This document shows positions 23,177 through 34,451 of a DNA stretch of 64,000 nt, piece after piece. Both the position numbers and the translations under genes were made by a program. The notes below the pieces were generated by a model. The model searched no databases. It saw only the letters and a list, made by a program, of their open reading frames with translations, and had not been told where the DNA came from. Numbering within the stretch: position 1 is the first letter of the stretch; the number at the start of each line of letters is the position of its first letter. Source of the DNA: Fonsecaea monophora (lineage: Eukaryota > Ascomycota > Eurotiomycetes > Chaetothyriales > Herpotrichiellaceae); the NCBI RefSeq assembly GCF_001642475.1, contig NW_019174041.1, positions 41,061 to 105,060 on the forward strand, in the 5' to 3' direction.

Positions 23177-26100
23177 ATGCGTCTTTCTAAAATCCTAGTT
23201 TGGACGGTGCTAGGGTCGGCCCTACCCTCGAGTGGTTACGCCCAACCCGGATCAGATATACAGAAGCGACAGGAAAGCACCGACACAAACTTTCCATCTC
23301 TGACGACCGATTCGCCAAATGCTCCAACAGACGCTTCCTCAACGGCAAGCGACACGATCACATCTACGCCGACCTCGACGCAGAGTGCCCAACAGTCTGG
23401 CTCAGCATCAACAACTTCGGTCAACAGCTCGTCTCTGTCCACGTCCTTGTCGACCACGAAGCATCTCTCCAGTACTACAAGCTCGGCCGTCCACACCGCC
23501 ACCGCTACCCCTTCCAACAACTCCACGGCTTCCTCGACCGAGAAAGAGTCAGATGCGCTACCGATTCATCCTCGACTCACCCCGGCGTTCGGAATCGGCG
23601 GAGTGATACTGATTATCCTGGGGTCGACCTATGCTTTGATCGGGGTCAAGACTAGATGGGTACAGATCTTTTTGTCATGCGCTTTCTTGGCGAGCATTGC
23701 GACAACGGCGTTGGTTGATTATGTGATGAACCCCCCAATGACAGATGCCGTCCAAGGAGGCTTTTTCGTGGCGATTTTCATGACTGGCGCCGTCTTCGGA
23801 GCTGGTGCTCTGGTGTTCAAAGAGGTAACCGAAGGGTTTGCCTGTCTTCTGGGCGGCTTTTGTTTCAGCATGTGGCTGTTGACACTGCGGGCTGGTGGGC
23901 TAATAACCAGCTCTGGAGGCAAGGGGGCGTTTATTGGCATCTTCTGTGTGGTTTTCTGGGCCTTGTCATGGACCAGCTACACTCGCCCTTACGCACTGAT
24001 TGGATCAATATCATTCAGTGGGGCAACCGCATTCACCTTGGGCATCGATTGCTTCACCAGGGCCGGCTTAAAGGAGTTCTGGTTTTATATCTGGGATCTC
24101 AACGATGACCTTTTCCCTTTGAACACCAGCACCTTCCCACTTACAAAGGGGATACGTGTCGAAATCGCCGTGATTGTGATCTGCACCATTATCGGAGTCC
24201 TTTCGCAACTCAAGCTCTGGAAAATGGTCAGATCGAAGCAGAGGGAGAAAGGCGAGCTTGACCAAGAGGGTTTCCGACAGATGGAGGCAATGGAGGCAGC
24301 CTTGGGCCGTCATCTCCAGCGACAGAACGAGCGCGACAAGTCTGAGTGGGAGAAGCAATACGGTGATCGACTCGCCAGCAAGCGCAACACGGTCCTGTGG
24401 CAGGATGCTCATCCGGAAAAGAGACATTCGGCCGTGTCAGTCGTGGCCCTTGATCAGGCGCACGATTCGAGTTCTTCCGAAAGCGTGGAACTGAATGCTT
24501 TTGGCCCCAAGAGAGCCTCATCAACCTACGGGTCGAAGAAGAAGCGGCAGAGCACGATGACGGTCGACGTCATTGAAGAGGTGGAAGAGGACACGGACGC
24601 CCTCGCCGACAAGGAGCGCAAGAAAGCCCTTCAAGCTCTTGAGAGTTCACAGACTCGCCGTAGGACAGAACGGAAAGACAGTGGTGGCTCTTCTGCAACG
24701 CACAGTACTTCCAGCACGTCGAATAATGTGAGTACAGACGAAGACGCTTACAACGATCCACCACGCCAGCTCGGCGGGTCTCCCAAGCTTAGAAGAGGGT
24801 CTGAGGCCTCTCTTTCTCGCCGGTCGAAACATTTGAGCGCGAACTATATTGGCGGCGGCTCCGAATCACAAGAACACTTGATCGACGGTGAAAGACCCCA
24901 GAGCAGGGCTTCCTCAGCTGCTGCGACTATGGACGTGGACAACGAAGAGTTGGATGTGAAGGCATTGGACCTCGACCTCGATCCACAAGCGTCGTTGTCG
25001 TTGCCGCCAGAAATTGTTGTGTCCTCCATTACCAACTCATCAAACCCGGCTCCAATGACGTCGGAGCCCAAAGAGAATGTCCACAGTGATACAGAAGCTC
25101 CCCTACGATCAACTGTCGGTAAGACCCCGGAACTCGAACAAATCGTTGAAAGCGATGGACAGTCTCCTAAAGAAAGTTCGAAGTCGGACGGAGGTCTGAA
25201 GCCCGAGGGGAGCGAAGCAAAGACGGAGACAGGGGAGGTAACCAGGTCCCACTCTCAGACATCTGATGCCACCGACTCCAGCGCAGATTCTCTGACCAAG
25301 AATGCTCTCGCCCAAGTTCCCAGCCAGCTGTCGAGTGTGGTGTTGTCTTATCGCACCAACGAATGGGCAAAGCATATTGCCATGGCCGATGAACCGGTCT
25401 ATGACGAGCCGGAGGCAATTGGTGGCATTGACGATGAACTCCCAACCCAGTTGGCGACAGCCACAGAGCAACCCGAACAGGCTCCTGTGGTGCCTCCTGT
25501 AGAAGTGCCGCCTGCGGCCACGTTGCCGCCCACGGTGAAAGCAGGCGGGACTGGCGTCGGGATCGTTTCCAAGCCACCCTCGAGCCAGCGGTCGGTCGCG
25601 GATCAGGAGCGTCGTCGCAGCACGGGCAAACTACCGCGATCAATGTCAGCACAAACCTTGAGACACTCGGCCAGCCGGGGAGGTCGGAATTCTCTCAATC
25701 CCGCAATGCAGACGTCACTTGTCTCGACGCCGATCGATGAAGATGCTCCAATGGAATTTACCAGCCCTAAAAGGGTAAGTCGACGCATGTCATCCCCGTA
25801 CCAGATGCCGCAGCGAACCAACAGTGGGCTGCGACCGCAAACAGCCTATGTGACGCCCGTGCCGCGTTCAGTTAGCATGAATGACCTGGTTCAAACGGCG
25901 CGGCCATTGAGTCAAAGCAGCAACCAGGCAGGGGGATCGATCGGGACTCGACTTGAGTCATACAACTCGCATCAGCCGAATCAGCGAGACCACAGGAGTG
26001 ACGCGCAGAAGCGAGAGTCTCTGCTTGCCGAATGGCGACTGTCACAGCAACACCGGGCTGCTAGCAAGGGCATCAATGGAGTAATGGCGGAAGCCGGACA

Positions 26101-26287
26101 CGCTCAAATGAAGGCGGACAGGGAAAACCAGAAATTAATGGAAGAATACCAACGAGGTATGCAGCAAAGGAAACAGCTGGCGATGGACCAAGTCATGCGA
26201 CGGCCGGATATGCAAGAGCTGCATCGTGAAGCGATGCGCAAGATGCAAGCGGGAGCTAATAAGAACCTGGGAGGTGGAAGAGGCTGA
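23177..26287 (+). CDS. DUF4203/TMEM198-like membrane protein with a long disordered tail
   Basis: A 1036-residue protein in one exon. It starts with a signal peptide (MRLSKILVWTVLGSALPSSG) followed by a Ser/Thr-rich, probably O-glycosylated ectodomain of about 100 residues. Residues about 135-350 hold seven hydrophobic segments typical of the DUF4203 (TM7S3/TMEM198-like) domain: GIGGVILIILGSTYALIG, FLSCAFLASIATTALVDYV, FFVAIFMTGAVFGAGALVF, then a CLLGGFCFSMWLL segment and others. The remaining about 680 residues are a charged, Ser/Pro-rich cytosolic tail with scattered basic clusters and a final helical Gln/Lys/Met-rich segment (QKLMEEYQRGMQQRKQ). The family's molecular role is unclear; a plasma-membrane or vacuolar location is inference. 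ATG at 23177 is the first start in the frame. Confidence 0.82.
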   Translation: MRLSKILVWTVLGSALPSSGYAQPGSDIQKRQESTDTNFPSLTTDSPNAPTDASSTASDTITSTPTSTQSAQQSGSASTTSVNSSSLSTSLSTTKHLSSTTSSAVHTATATPSNNSTASSTEKESDALPIHPRLTPAFGIGGVILIILGSTYALIGVKTRWVQIFLSCAFLASIATTALVDYVMNPPMTDAVQGGFFVAIFMTGAVFGAGALVFKEVTEGFACLLGGFCFSMWLLTLRAGGLITSSGGKGAFIGIFCVVFWALSWTSYTRPYALIGSISFSGATAFTLGIDCFTRAGLKEFWFYIWDLNDDLFPLNTSTFPLTKGIRVEIAVIVICTIIGVLSQLKLWKMVRSKQREKGELDQEGFRQMEAMEAALGRHLQRQNERDKSEWEKQYGDRLASKRNTVLWQDAHPEKRHSAVSVVALDQAHDSSSSESVELNAFGPKRASSTYGSKKKRQSTMTVDVIEEVEEDTDALADKERKKALQALESSQTRRRTERKDSGGSSATHSTSSTSNNVSTDEDAYNDPPRQLGGSPKLRRGSEASLSRRSKHLSANYIGGGSESQEHLIDGERPQSRASSAAATMDVDNEELDVKALDLDLDPQASLSLPPEIVVSSITNSSNPAPMTSEPKENVHSDTEAPLRSTVGKTPELEQIVESDGQSPKESSKSDGGLKPEGSEAKTETGEVTRSHSQTSDATDSSADSLTKNALAQVPSQLSSVVLSYRTNEWAKHIAMADEPVYDEPEAIGGIDDELPTQLATATEQPEQAPVVPPVEVPPAATLPPTVKAGGTGVGIVSKPPSSQRSVADQERRRSTGKLPRSMSAQTLRHSASRGGRNSLNPAMQTSLVSTPIDEDAPMEFTSPKRVSRRMSSPYQMPQRTNSGLRPQTAYVTPVPRSVSMNDLVQTARPLSQSSNQAGGSIGTRLESYNSHQPNQRDHRSDAQKRESLLAEWRLSQQHRAASKGINGVMAEAGHAQMKADRENQKLMEEYQRGMQQRKQLAMDQVMRRPDMQELHREAMRKMQAGANKNLGGGRG

Positions 26288-28043
26288 GGGAATGCTCGAC
26301 GCTCCATCCATTCTTTTTTGACATTTTTTCGGATCTGTGGCATTGTGCCTTACACACACACCAGGAGTTCAAGAGGACGGGTTTGAAAAGGACAACAATA
26401 CGGGACCATTAAAGGGGCGGGAAAGGGGACACGGTCATTACTGGGAGGGATGGTGCATTCACTCATTTTTGAAAGCAGGATTTGCCTTTTTGGAATTGCA
26501 AAAATGGCACATGACGAGAACATATTAGATGATACCCCTGAGCCGGAAATACAAAGGATACGACAAAGTAAACACCTAATCAAGTTGCGATGTTTGAGAG
26601 AAACCCATTGCCAATTGCCGGAAGATATTTCCTGCTGATAATTTTTGACCTCTTGATTGCGTGGCAACCACATGGAATTCGTTCAAAGTTACGTCAACCG
26701 GTCTCCTTGATCCAAGAAGCATTAGAAAGAAAAGAGTAAGAAAAAAAGGGGGACGACATGGCGAGATGTGCTAAGTGAAAAAGGGGATTAGAGAAGAGAA
26801 GAGATGGTGATAAATTATCACGTAGCTTTGCAGATACGAAGATGTGGCATGTCTGCGGCCATGTGGTTTGGGATCCCACGTTCTTCTTATCGCCCAGGCG
26901 TTTCAACGGGTGCCAACCCGACGCCAAACATGCGTCAACGGGCCTGTTAGATGTTCTGGCCAGGCACCAAGGCTGCGCCAGGTACTCCAGAGGCATGCGA
27001 CAGAGGGGTTTTACTCGTACCTACGTAGAAGTTCAGGGGTGCATGGGAGAAGGAGTCTAGGCGACTAGGCATTTCCCGGGGGGACGTTTGATGCTTATCT
27101 TGAAACCCTAACGAAACTGAGTAAGTACCTAGCTCGCTATACACAATAGGTAAGGAACAAGGCTTTGGTTCCGATACCCATACGAGGTACCACTGGGTGC
27201 CACCCACCGGGAACCTCGTCATCCATTCAGTCTCTCCACCTCGTCACCTCTTCACTTCTTCACCAGGATGCCCCAGTTTCCCCCCTTGTTCGTCGACAGA
27301 CGCCGGTACAGAATCGTCTCGTTCTTCTGCCGCCTCACGACTCGAGTTTCCTTCCTCTCAGGAACAGCCTGAAGGTTTGACGAGGATCCCTTCCTATTGA
27401 TCTCCCCCATCCATCCCACGGAAATCCACCCGCCCAGGATTCATCATCATCTTACAACCACAGCAGGGGAAAAGTGGCTTTCTGGGTTGGACCGGCGTCC
27501 CGTTAGTCCAACCAGAACAAACACCCTTTGAGTCGCCTTTGCAGACGATCCCCGATCTTAGCCAACATGGCCCGTTTCTTTTGCCTCCTCTTCGCTATGC
27601 CGATACGAGGTACAGCTTCGAGTCTCGACTTCACCCACTTCCATCCCCCCGGTCACGAATTTCCACCCCTCCAGTGACGCTGCGTGCCCAGTTATACCGC
27701 CTCGCTTCTCGCTAAATGGGCCGTGACCTTTCTTCTCCCAGGTGAACGTCTACCCCAGGCGTTTCCTTCTTATCACTCGGTGTCCCCTCCGTCTGCATGA
27801 TATCTCTGTAGTGGTGCGACCGCCTCTTTGCTCTGGCAAACGACTGGTCCTCGTTCGACTTGAAAGGACGACCTGGATTTCTTCTTTGCATCTCGTCTTC
27901 CACAAACATGCCGACTTGGCTAGAGGACTCGATCGCACGACTTGATCTGCTCTTTCGGTGAAACCCTCATTTGCGCCTACTCTATCGTCAATTGTATTCT
28001 CTCAACGATCCCAAGGTATACGAGAAGATACGTAGCGACAACA
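26288..28043 (+). other. Intergenic region upstream of the rhodopsin-like gene
   Basis: No gene is supported in this 1.75 kb. The stretch 27210-27500 is rich in C and T. ATGs near 27570 and 27908 open short frames; the one at 27908 ends in a GGTGAA sequence that could be a weak donor, so an extra 5' exon for the next gene cannot be fully excluded. Confidence 0.4.
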
Positions 28044-29426
28044 ATGACTGCCTTCGTGGTGGAATCATGGATATGGTACTCGGTGACCATATGTATGGTC
28101 CTTGCGCGCATGTATGTGAGACCCGGTTTCAGTCCACAATGGCAACCATGAGAGAGTCTAACATTGGCTCTGTCCAGGGCGTCACGCCTATTGCTATTCA
28201 GGTCTTTGCTACGACTCCAGATCGAGGACTACCTAATGATGTTCCTGACGGTAAATCTCCCCCGATGCGGCGCAATATGGTTTCGGTGAACTAAACATGG
28301 CCTGCTACAGTGTCTATATACTATCTTGATCGTGTTTCTCAACATTGACCTGAATGTCTCGACCAATCTCATCGATCCCGCGACCCCTGTTGTCTTGACG
28401 CCCGAGGAGATATCCCAGCGTACCTGGGGATCCAAGACTGTTCTCCTCGTCGAACAGTGCATGTGCGCTGTGCAATGGTAGTTTACCTCCCTGAAACTCG
28501 TTCTATATCTGCACGACCTAACACAAGTCCTCAGGGGAACCAAGTGTTGTCTCCTTCTTCTCTACTGGCGCCTCACTCAGAATCTCAAGCAAGCCCTAGT
28601 GGTCAAAATCGCCTCCGCATATGTCGCTATCACCTACGTCGTCATGGAAATTTTCTATTTCGCCGTCTGGTGTCGACCGTTCCACGACTATTGGCAAACT
28701 CCGACCAACAACACGCAGTGCACCACGGCCTTGCACCATCTCATCATGAACTTGGTCTTCAACCTCAGCAGCGACGTCTTGATCTTGTCCATCCCTCTCC
28801 CGCTCTTTGTCAGAGCCCACCTAGAACTCAAGAAGAAGATTCTCCTGGTGTTTCCGTTCAGCCTGGGTCTGTTTACCATGCTCTGCGCAATCTTGAGCAA
28901 GCGCCTGAGTTTCACTCATCCCTACAGTTCCGAGTGGGTGTATTGGTACTGCCGCGAAGCAAGCACTGCCATGATTGTCACGAATATGCCTTACAGCTGG
29001 GCACTGATCCGACGGATCTTCAATCTGCGATCCTTCTTTGGCGACTCGACCACCGGCCGTCTGCAGGCGGGACACCCGAGAGAACTTCATGGATACAGTC
29101 CGGATGCAATTGCCCTGGATAGTCAATCGCGATCGCGACAAGCGAGCCGAACAGACGGAGACGATAGAAAGTCATCGTGGCATCGCCTCAAACTTCACCG
29201 GACAAAAGACGACACCTCCAATCCCTGGACACATGGTGAGTTGGCCGCAGAAAAAGAAGTCAGGATCGAAGCCGCCACGGCATCGAGCAGCACCAGTAGT
29301 GCCGGATCTGTTCGAAGACCACCACCTGCAGCTAACACGGACTGGACCTTGGATCGTCTGTACCCCTTGGATGATGAGGAAATCACGGGCCCAGATGTAA
29401 CGCACCGAAGATACGAGGGTGTGTGA
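28044..29426 (+). CDS. Rhodopsin-like / SAT4-family 7-TM membrane protein, four exons
   Basis: Exons 28044-28111, 28178-28250, 28311-28477 and 28535-29426 give about 399 residues. The short N-terminus MTAFVVESWIWYSVTICMVL leads into ARMASRLLLFRSLLRLQIED, the first loop typical of the fungal rhodopsin domain (PF20684, the former DUF3328/SAT4-type). Downstream markers are the WGTKCCLLLLYWRLT helix, EIFYFAVWCRPFHDYWQTP, NLVFNLSSDVLILSIPLPL and SKRLSFTHPYSSEWVYWYC, ending in RRIFNLRSFFGDS before a 120-residue hydrophilic tail. These proteins are widespread in filamentous fungi; a few occur in secondary-metabolite or host-response clusters, but most have no known ligand. No microbial-rhodopsin retinal-binding Lys should be assumed. 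The start is supported by the ACAACAATG context. Confidence 0.87.
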
Positions 29427-29997
29427 TAAGGCGACCATCTAGGCGATCCCCAGGGGGGACTTGTCAGAAGCAACTCTTCAAACACTTCGCCTCCCTCGCT
29501 CAGGCCGGCAGCAGGCGAAGACCCGAAGCACTAGGCTTGTCGGCCACAGGAACCCTGAAGTTGATTTTTGACGGCCAACCAACCCGATTGCGCCGATTTC
29601 GAGTATCCAGCTGGACTCAACAAGTATCATCCCTCAGCCTCAAATGCTCTCGACAGCGTAAACAGTCACCATGGGCTTGTCTTCGATGCTTGGTGTGGCA
29701 CGTGCGAAAGAGCCCGAAACGGCCACCAAACGGCCACATCTCGAGTCATTGATTGCTTGGCGTCTAAACCCAATCGAGCCGCTGCGCTGAAAAATGACGC
29801 AGCCATTTCTAAACCTGCCACCACTGCCTCGCCGCGTCTTTGTCATTCATTGAGCTTTTGTCTTCAATTGACTCACACAAAGAGCTTCAGGCAAACAAAA
29901 GACCAACTCTTCGTCACTCATTTGCAAAGAGGTAAGTGTCTCCTGCTCTCAATTCCCGGGTTGGACCTCGACGCAATAGAAAGGGGAAAAGTAAATC
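29427..29997 (+). other. Intergenic region upstream of the peptidyl-tRNA hydrolase gene
   Basis: It holds a direct repeat AAACGGCCAC at about 29717-29741. A 145-codon frame overlaps the next start but has no domain or start context, and I reject it. Probably a terminator plus a promoter. Confidence 0.4.
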
Positions 29998-30948
29998 ATG
30001 GCTGACTGGAGCCAGCCGCAGGCAAAGCACGAGCAGCAAAAGCTGTCGAATTCCCAACCCTCGTACACTCAGTATCACGATCCGTCGCAGGACATATTCT
30101 GGGCTGAACCTGTCGATCATTCCGCCCGCGACTCCTCTATAGAAGCAGAAGTCGACCCACCAGCCCAATATCAACACTCACCATCGACGCAAAATGCCAT
30201 CAAGAGACGGCCAGTCAAACCCATAACCTCCCCTTCTCCGACTGCTGCTGCAGGAAACGACTCGGCGCTCTCACCTATCATCCCATCTCCGCTGCGCATT
30301 CGCAAACCCAAAGTTCCATCCGAAAAATTACCGATGCGAAGCGTCCGTCTCCTGATAGCCTCTCTGGGCAATCCCCCGCCATATCATTCGACACGTCACT
30401 CAGCTGGGCACATCCTGCTAAAACACCTCGCTTCGCGCCTGGACCTCCCGCCCCTCGCCAAGTCGAAGCTGCTCGGCTCTGGTCTGGTCAGTTCTGGCGC
30501 CGACGTCGGTCGCGATGAGTACACTCTCTGGCAGAGCGGGAGCATGATGAATATTTCTGGACAGGGCACGTTAAAAGCGTGGAAACAATTCAACAGTCTG
30601 CACCCTGCAACTGATGACACCGTGACTGCGCTGGTCATTCTGCATGACGAACTTGAGTCGTCGTCTGGCACGATAAAGTTGCGCCGGGGCGAGTCTTCAC
30701 CAAAGGGACATAACGGGATCAAATCAGTACAGTCGTCGCTGAAATCGGCGGGCTTGTTGGCTGCCATGGGCGACCGGTTCATCAAAGTTGGCATTGGCAT
30801 CGGGCGTCCGTTGTCGCGAGAGAAGGATGACGTGAGTGCGTGGGTGCTGGGACAATTGACACACGTGGAGAAGGGCAAAATTGAGGCAGCCACGGACAGC
30901 TTGGTGGCTGTGATGCAGAGTGAGATCCGCAAGCTGGAGAGGTCTTGA
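29998..30948 (+). CDS. pth1: Peptidyl-tRNA hydrolase, Pth1 family
   Basis: A 316-residue single-exon protein. Pth recycles peptidyl-tRNAs that drop off ribosomes by cleaving the ester between peptide and tRNA. The catalytic core starts near residue 113 (MRSVRLLIASLGNPPPY). Key residues are visible: Asn in LGNPP, the general-base His in STRHSAGH, Asp in ILHDELE, and Asn in SPKGHNGIKS. The first 112 residues are Pro/Ser/Gln-rich with no predicted helix or clear mitochondrial presequence, and are absent from bacterial Pth (about 190 residues). An internal start at the core Met (30334) is possible but its context is weaker. Many fungal homologues of this family are mitochondrial; location here is not decided by the sequence. 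Confidence 0.9.
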   Translation: MADWSQPQAKHEQQKLSNSQPSYTQYHDPSQDIFWAEPVDHSARDSSIEAEVDPPAQYQHSPSTQNAIKRRPVKPITSPSPTAAAGNDSALSPIIPSPLRIRKPKVPSEKLPMRSVRLLIASLGNPPPYHSTRHSAGHILLKHLASRLDLPPLAKSKLLGSGLVSSGADVGRDEYTLWQSGSMMNISGQGTLKAWKQFNSLHPATDDTVTALVILHDELESSSGTIKLRRGESSPKGHNGIKSVQSSLKSAGLLAAMGDRFIKVGIGIGRPLSREKDDVSAWVLGQLTHVEKGKIEAATDSLVAVMQSEIRKLERS

Positions 30949-31338
30949 ATTGGGTCGAGATATGACAATGAACTTGACGATCACATTTCGCGAGCCCACT
31001 GGCACTTTACAACAGCCTATGTGTCCAGTGAGTGTCGCCAACAACTACATTACTAAGAGACCTTTCCTTCAACATCTCCACCTCTGCCGTACACCAACTC
31101 CCTAGTGAGAAAGAGGGATCTGGGATCTGAGTGAACCCGGATGCCACATGGACGGAGGGTTAGGCTATATTCTGAGCTGGTTTATGATTTCTGACTTGAA
31201 AATTTTTTTTGTTTTTCAATGATACCCCACATAGCAAGCATATAGCAACATATCACGGCGTGCGTGGTTTCCCGGGCTGGAGGTGATGGGATGGGATGGG
31301 ATTTTGTGCCGGAGCGCAGAGGGGATATTTACCTCTCT

Positions 31339-31391
31339 ATACCTATATATACCTATATACCTATATACCTACATACATATATATGTAGGTA
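31339..31391. repeat. TATACC-type microsatellite with a terminal hairpin
   Basis: Repeats of TATACC and TATATACC run from about 31339, ending in an inverted repeat with 9-bp arms ACCTACATA (31367-31375) and TATGTAGGT (31382-31390) around a 6-nt loop. AT-rich and able to extrude a small cruciform. Confidence 0.75.
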
Positions 31392-31657
31392 CTTGGCTAG
31401 TACTAGGTAACCCATCAATCTATCCCACGGGCTGGATCGCACGAGATATATTCCAAGACGAGGAAAGTGGTTCCAAGTTCTTGATCAGCACAGACTGGTC
31501 GTACTTTTACGCACATGGTCTGATCACCTTGTACCTACCAGTACGTACGAGTACATACACAACAAGTCACTGAGCCTGAGCCAGCAAGCAAGCAAGAAAT
31601 GCAACCCAGCAAAAGCGACTTACGTGCCAATGTATATCAAGCGATGGAATACCTGGT

Positions 31658-31687
31658 AATCGCAATCGCAATCGCAGTCGCAATCGC
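31658..31687 (+). repeat. AATCGC hexamer array, five units
   Basis: Five tandem six-base units, four of them AATCGC and one AGTCGC. It is in noncoding sequence, so there is no reading-frame effect. Confidence 0.85.
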
Positions 31688-34451
31688 AAGGCTTTTGAGG
31701 TAAATGATCAATCACAAGGCGAATAATAATGACGTCTCAGCGGCGAAAGAAAAAAGGGGCCGTACGAACGAAGAGAGACCAAAACCACAATGGAAATGAA
31801 TGGATGCATCTGCCATCATGTCATATTATGCTATATTAATGCCCTTTTTTCTCCCCCTTCGCTCAGCCTCAACTCTCAGCCGTGCCCCCGTGCAGTCTCC
31901 GCAAATCTTTTACCGTTCCCTCACTCAAATCAACTCACAACTCTGTGCCCTCTCTAACTACGCAATACGGCGTCCCGCATTGGTCATGGCTTGCATATTT
32001 CGCATGGGGCGGTTTTCAGCTCAGTTCCAAAGTGGCCGAAAGATCGGATGGTCGTTGCAAAGGTTCCCATCCATGCTGCCAGCCAGCCACGGAGAGAAAC
32101 AAAAATGGGTAAGTGGTCAAGTCCAGCTGCTGTGCTGTCGGTCTGTCGACGAGTAGAGAACAAGGAAAAAGGGTCAGGTCAGGCGCGCAGGTTGCTTTCA
32201 GGCTCTACCGTTGGTGTTGGCCGACCGATGCGGTATGCAGTCACCATATAGTGCCCTTTGCTGGTTTGCGACAGCCCCCCAACTGAGAAAATCCAAAAAG
32301 ATACGGGATCAGCGATGTTGTGCTTGTGTAGCAGGTCCTCCGGTAGTCATGAGATCGCATCTTCCCATACCCCCATATCTCCACATCTGATCTCACACCC
32401 CGTCGGGGGGTGTGACATAAAGGATTGATTGCTTGTTCAGACATGGGGACTCCACCGCAACTCCTTTGCGGCCCGTTTTCCATAGTTTCATACTCAGTGT
32501 TGACCCGTGCATCGGACACCGAAAAGAGGCAAAATGTAAGACGTGGTCCGCGTGCGCAGCGTCAAGGAAGGCAACATAAGACGATGCCGGCGCAGGGGCC
32601 AAATAGTAATATAGCGAGTGTATGCAGAGAGAGGTGCCAGATTCGATTAGGCCAATTGTGTTGGTCATGGTGCCCGGTCGCACGACCTGGTGTGGGTTAC
32701 GTCGGTGCGGATGGCACGTCCGAAGAGGTTGAACAAGTTGCGCACAGCTTGCTGACCATGTTGACTGACATGATGCGTTGTCTGTTGAGCCAAGCCAGGT
32801 AGACCTCATGCTCGTTGTCCTAGTCGACCAGCTTGGCTTGCGTATAACGAGCATCAATGGTTCTTTGAAGTCGGCCGAGAAGAGCATCGGGTGAAGTGGT
32901 AAGTGGGAGTCGGCATCCCGAAGTTGCCTGTCGTCTGCTTGACATTTCCCATACGCTTTGGTGAAGGCCGTTGAGGTCCCATGGGTTTGAGAATACCCGC
33001 GACATCGTAGTGGCCCCGACCCATGTTTGCTGAGTGATTTGGCGGTTTGGTAACCTGGAAGACTGGAAATTCAAACGATGGTATTCCCTCTTGTGTATCT
33101 CTTTCGTCGTACGATGCTGATTCCCGGACGAGATCAGAAGAAACTCTGTGATGAGATGCTCAGATCAGAGAAAGGAGAGAGCCCCTTTTTATGCAGGTCC
33201 CAACGGGTAGCGGTGTCACCATGATGGGAGATGGTGGCATAGGGAAAGTTAGGATCAGGATGAGGCGGAGGTATCAGGCATGGATGGACCCAGTCAGGTA
33301 CCGAGTACCATGGTAGTCGAGAGCTGATCAGTCTTGTTTCTCTTTACGTTTGTGTCTGTTGCTATTCTGCGTCAGCTGTCAAAGATGCGGTGACTATGTG
33401 GCGTTCTTGGTCCGAGCGACACCTCTTCCCCTAGCTTGTTTTCGTATGCACATGCAATGCATGGTCTGAATGGAGGGCGGATCGACTGGGCCAGGACCCT
33501 TGAACCCGAAAAATCGGTGTCGCCTTTGGGGATGGTGTGGTTGTTGGGTCCTGGGGTGCCAGACTGCCCTTGCGCTACCCCTCTCCTTGTTGTGCCTGGG
33601 GCATCGCAGGAGTGGTTGAGTTGAGCCCGGCGCGGGAGCAATAGGTACGCTCAAAGTGAGGAATCGGTGAATCGGAAAGGCCGCATGATTGTTTGCTTTC
33701 ACGGATGGTGCTTGGTGCTGGTGGAAGACAGGAAATCTGAGGTCCAGAAGGGCGGTGAAGGAGGCTGACATGGCGCATGGCCCCCCGGCGTCGGATCCAT
33801 TACGATTCCTTTTCCCCACGCGCAGTTATCCAAGTCTGCAAGTCCTGCAGTCCTGCAGCTAATCTAGCAGGCTGGTGTACCATCAGGCTCTGTTTCCAGT
33901 CTAGAGTTGCGATTGGCGTCGGGATATTAGGTACATCGCTTGGGAAAACTTGCGCCATCTTCCGCCTTGGACCTACGAGGACGACTATACCAGTAGCCAT
34001 GTGGATTGGGACTGTCGGTGACGCCAGAAACAAGACATCATAGGTCCCCAGTATCTAGGCTACAGGCAGAAAGTGTACAAATCACCTCCTGGCATGTGCT
34101 CTCAAACTATCCTGCTGCACAGACCCAGGGAATTGGCCGTGGAGGGAGCCAGAAGTCAAGGATGAGATGCCAGGATGTCCATCAGAAACAGAAAGATGAC
34201 AGGAGACAGAAAGCGGACAGGGTCAACGTCAATGAATGGTCTTGGATGGTTTTCTCGAATGTCTCTGCATCCCCGACCCTGGAACTTGCCGTCTGCGCAG
34301 AATTCTTCCATCCACTTTGGTGTTTCCACCAACATTTCCGGAATTGTCGGTCCCTCATCCCCCTGACGCCTGATGGCCGTTGTACTCGGAAATAATACAT
34401 GCGAGGCCCACAGACGCCTCATTTGGTGATCGACAGCGGATTCGGAAGGCC

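Larger units (their letters stand above)
30949..34451. other. Gene-poor 3.5 kb region with simple repeats
   Basis: The largest gap in the window, between two convergent genes. Frames of up to 164 codons occur on the minus strand (about 32393-32887 and 33394-33819) but read as low-information peptide without motifs. The first kilobase holds an AT-rich TATACC-type microsatellite, a nearby 9-bp hairpin and an AATCGC hexamer array. I see no transposase remnant or terminal inverted repeats. Noncoding RNA is possible but not supported. Confidence 0.5.

Noticed and set aside
29568..30005. A 145-codon frame overlapping the start of the peptidyl-tRNA hydrolase gene
   Set aside because: It overlaps the start of a strong gene in another frame and has no domain.
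32393..32887. A 164-codon minus-strand frame in the gene-poor region
   Set aside because: The translation is low in information, rich in Ser/His/Cys and matches nothing I know; no supporting neighbours or splice pattern.
33394..33819. A 141-codon minus-strand frame in the gene-poor region
   Set aside because: Same reasons: Arg/Pro-rich peptide without motifs or intron signals.
30949..34451. A transposon or retroelement remnant in the gene-poor region
   Set aside because: I found no reverse transcriptase, integrase, transposase motif or terminal repeats; only short simple repeats.
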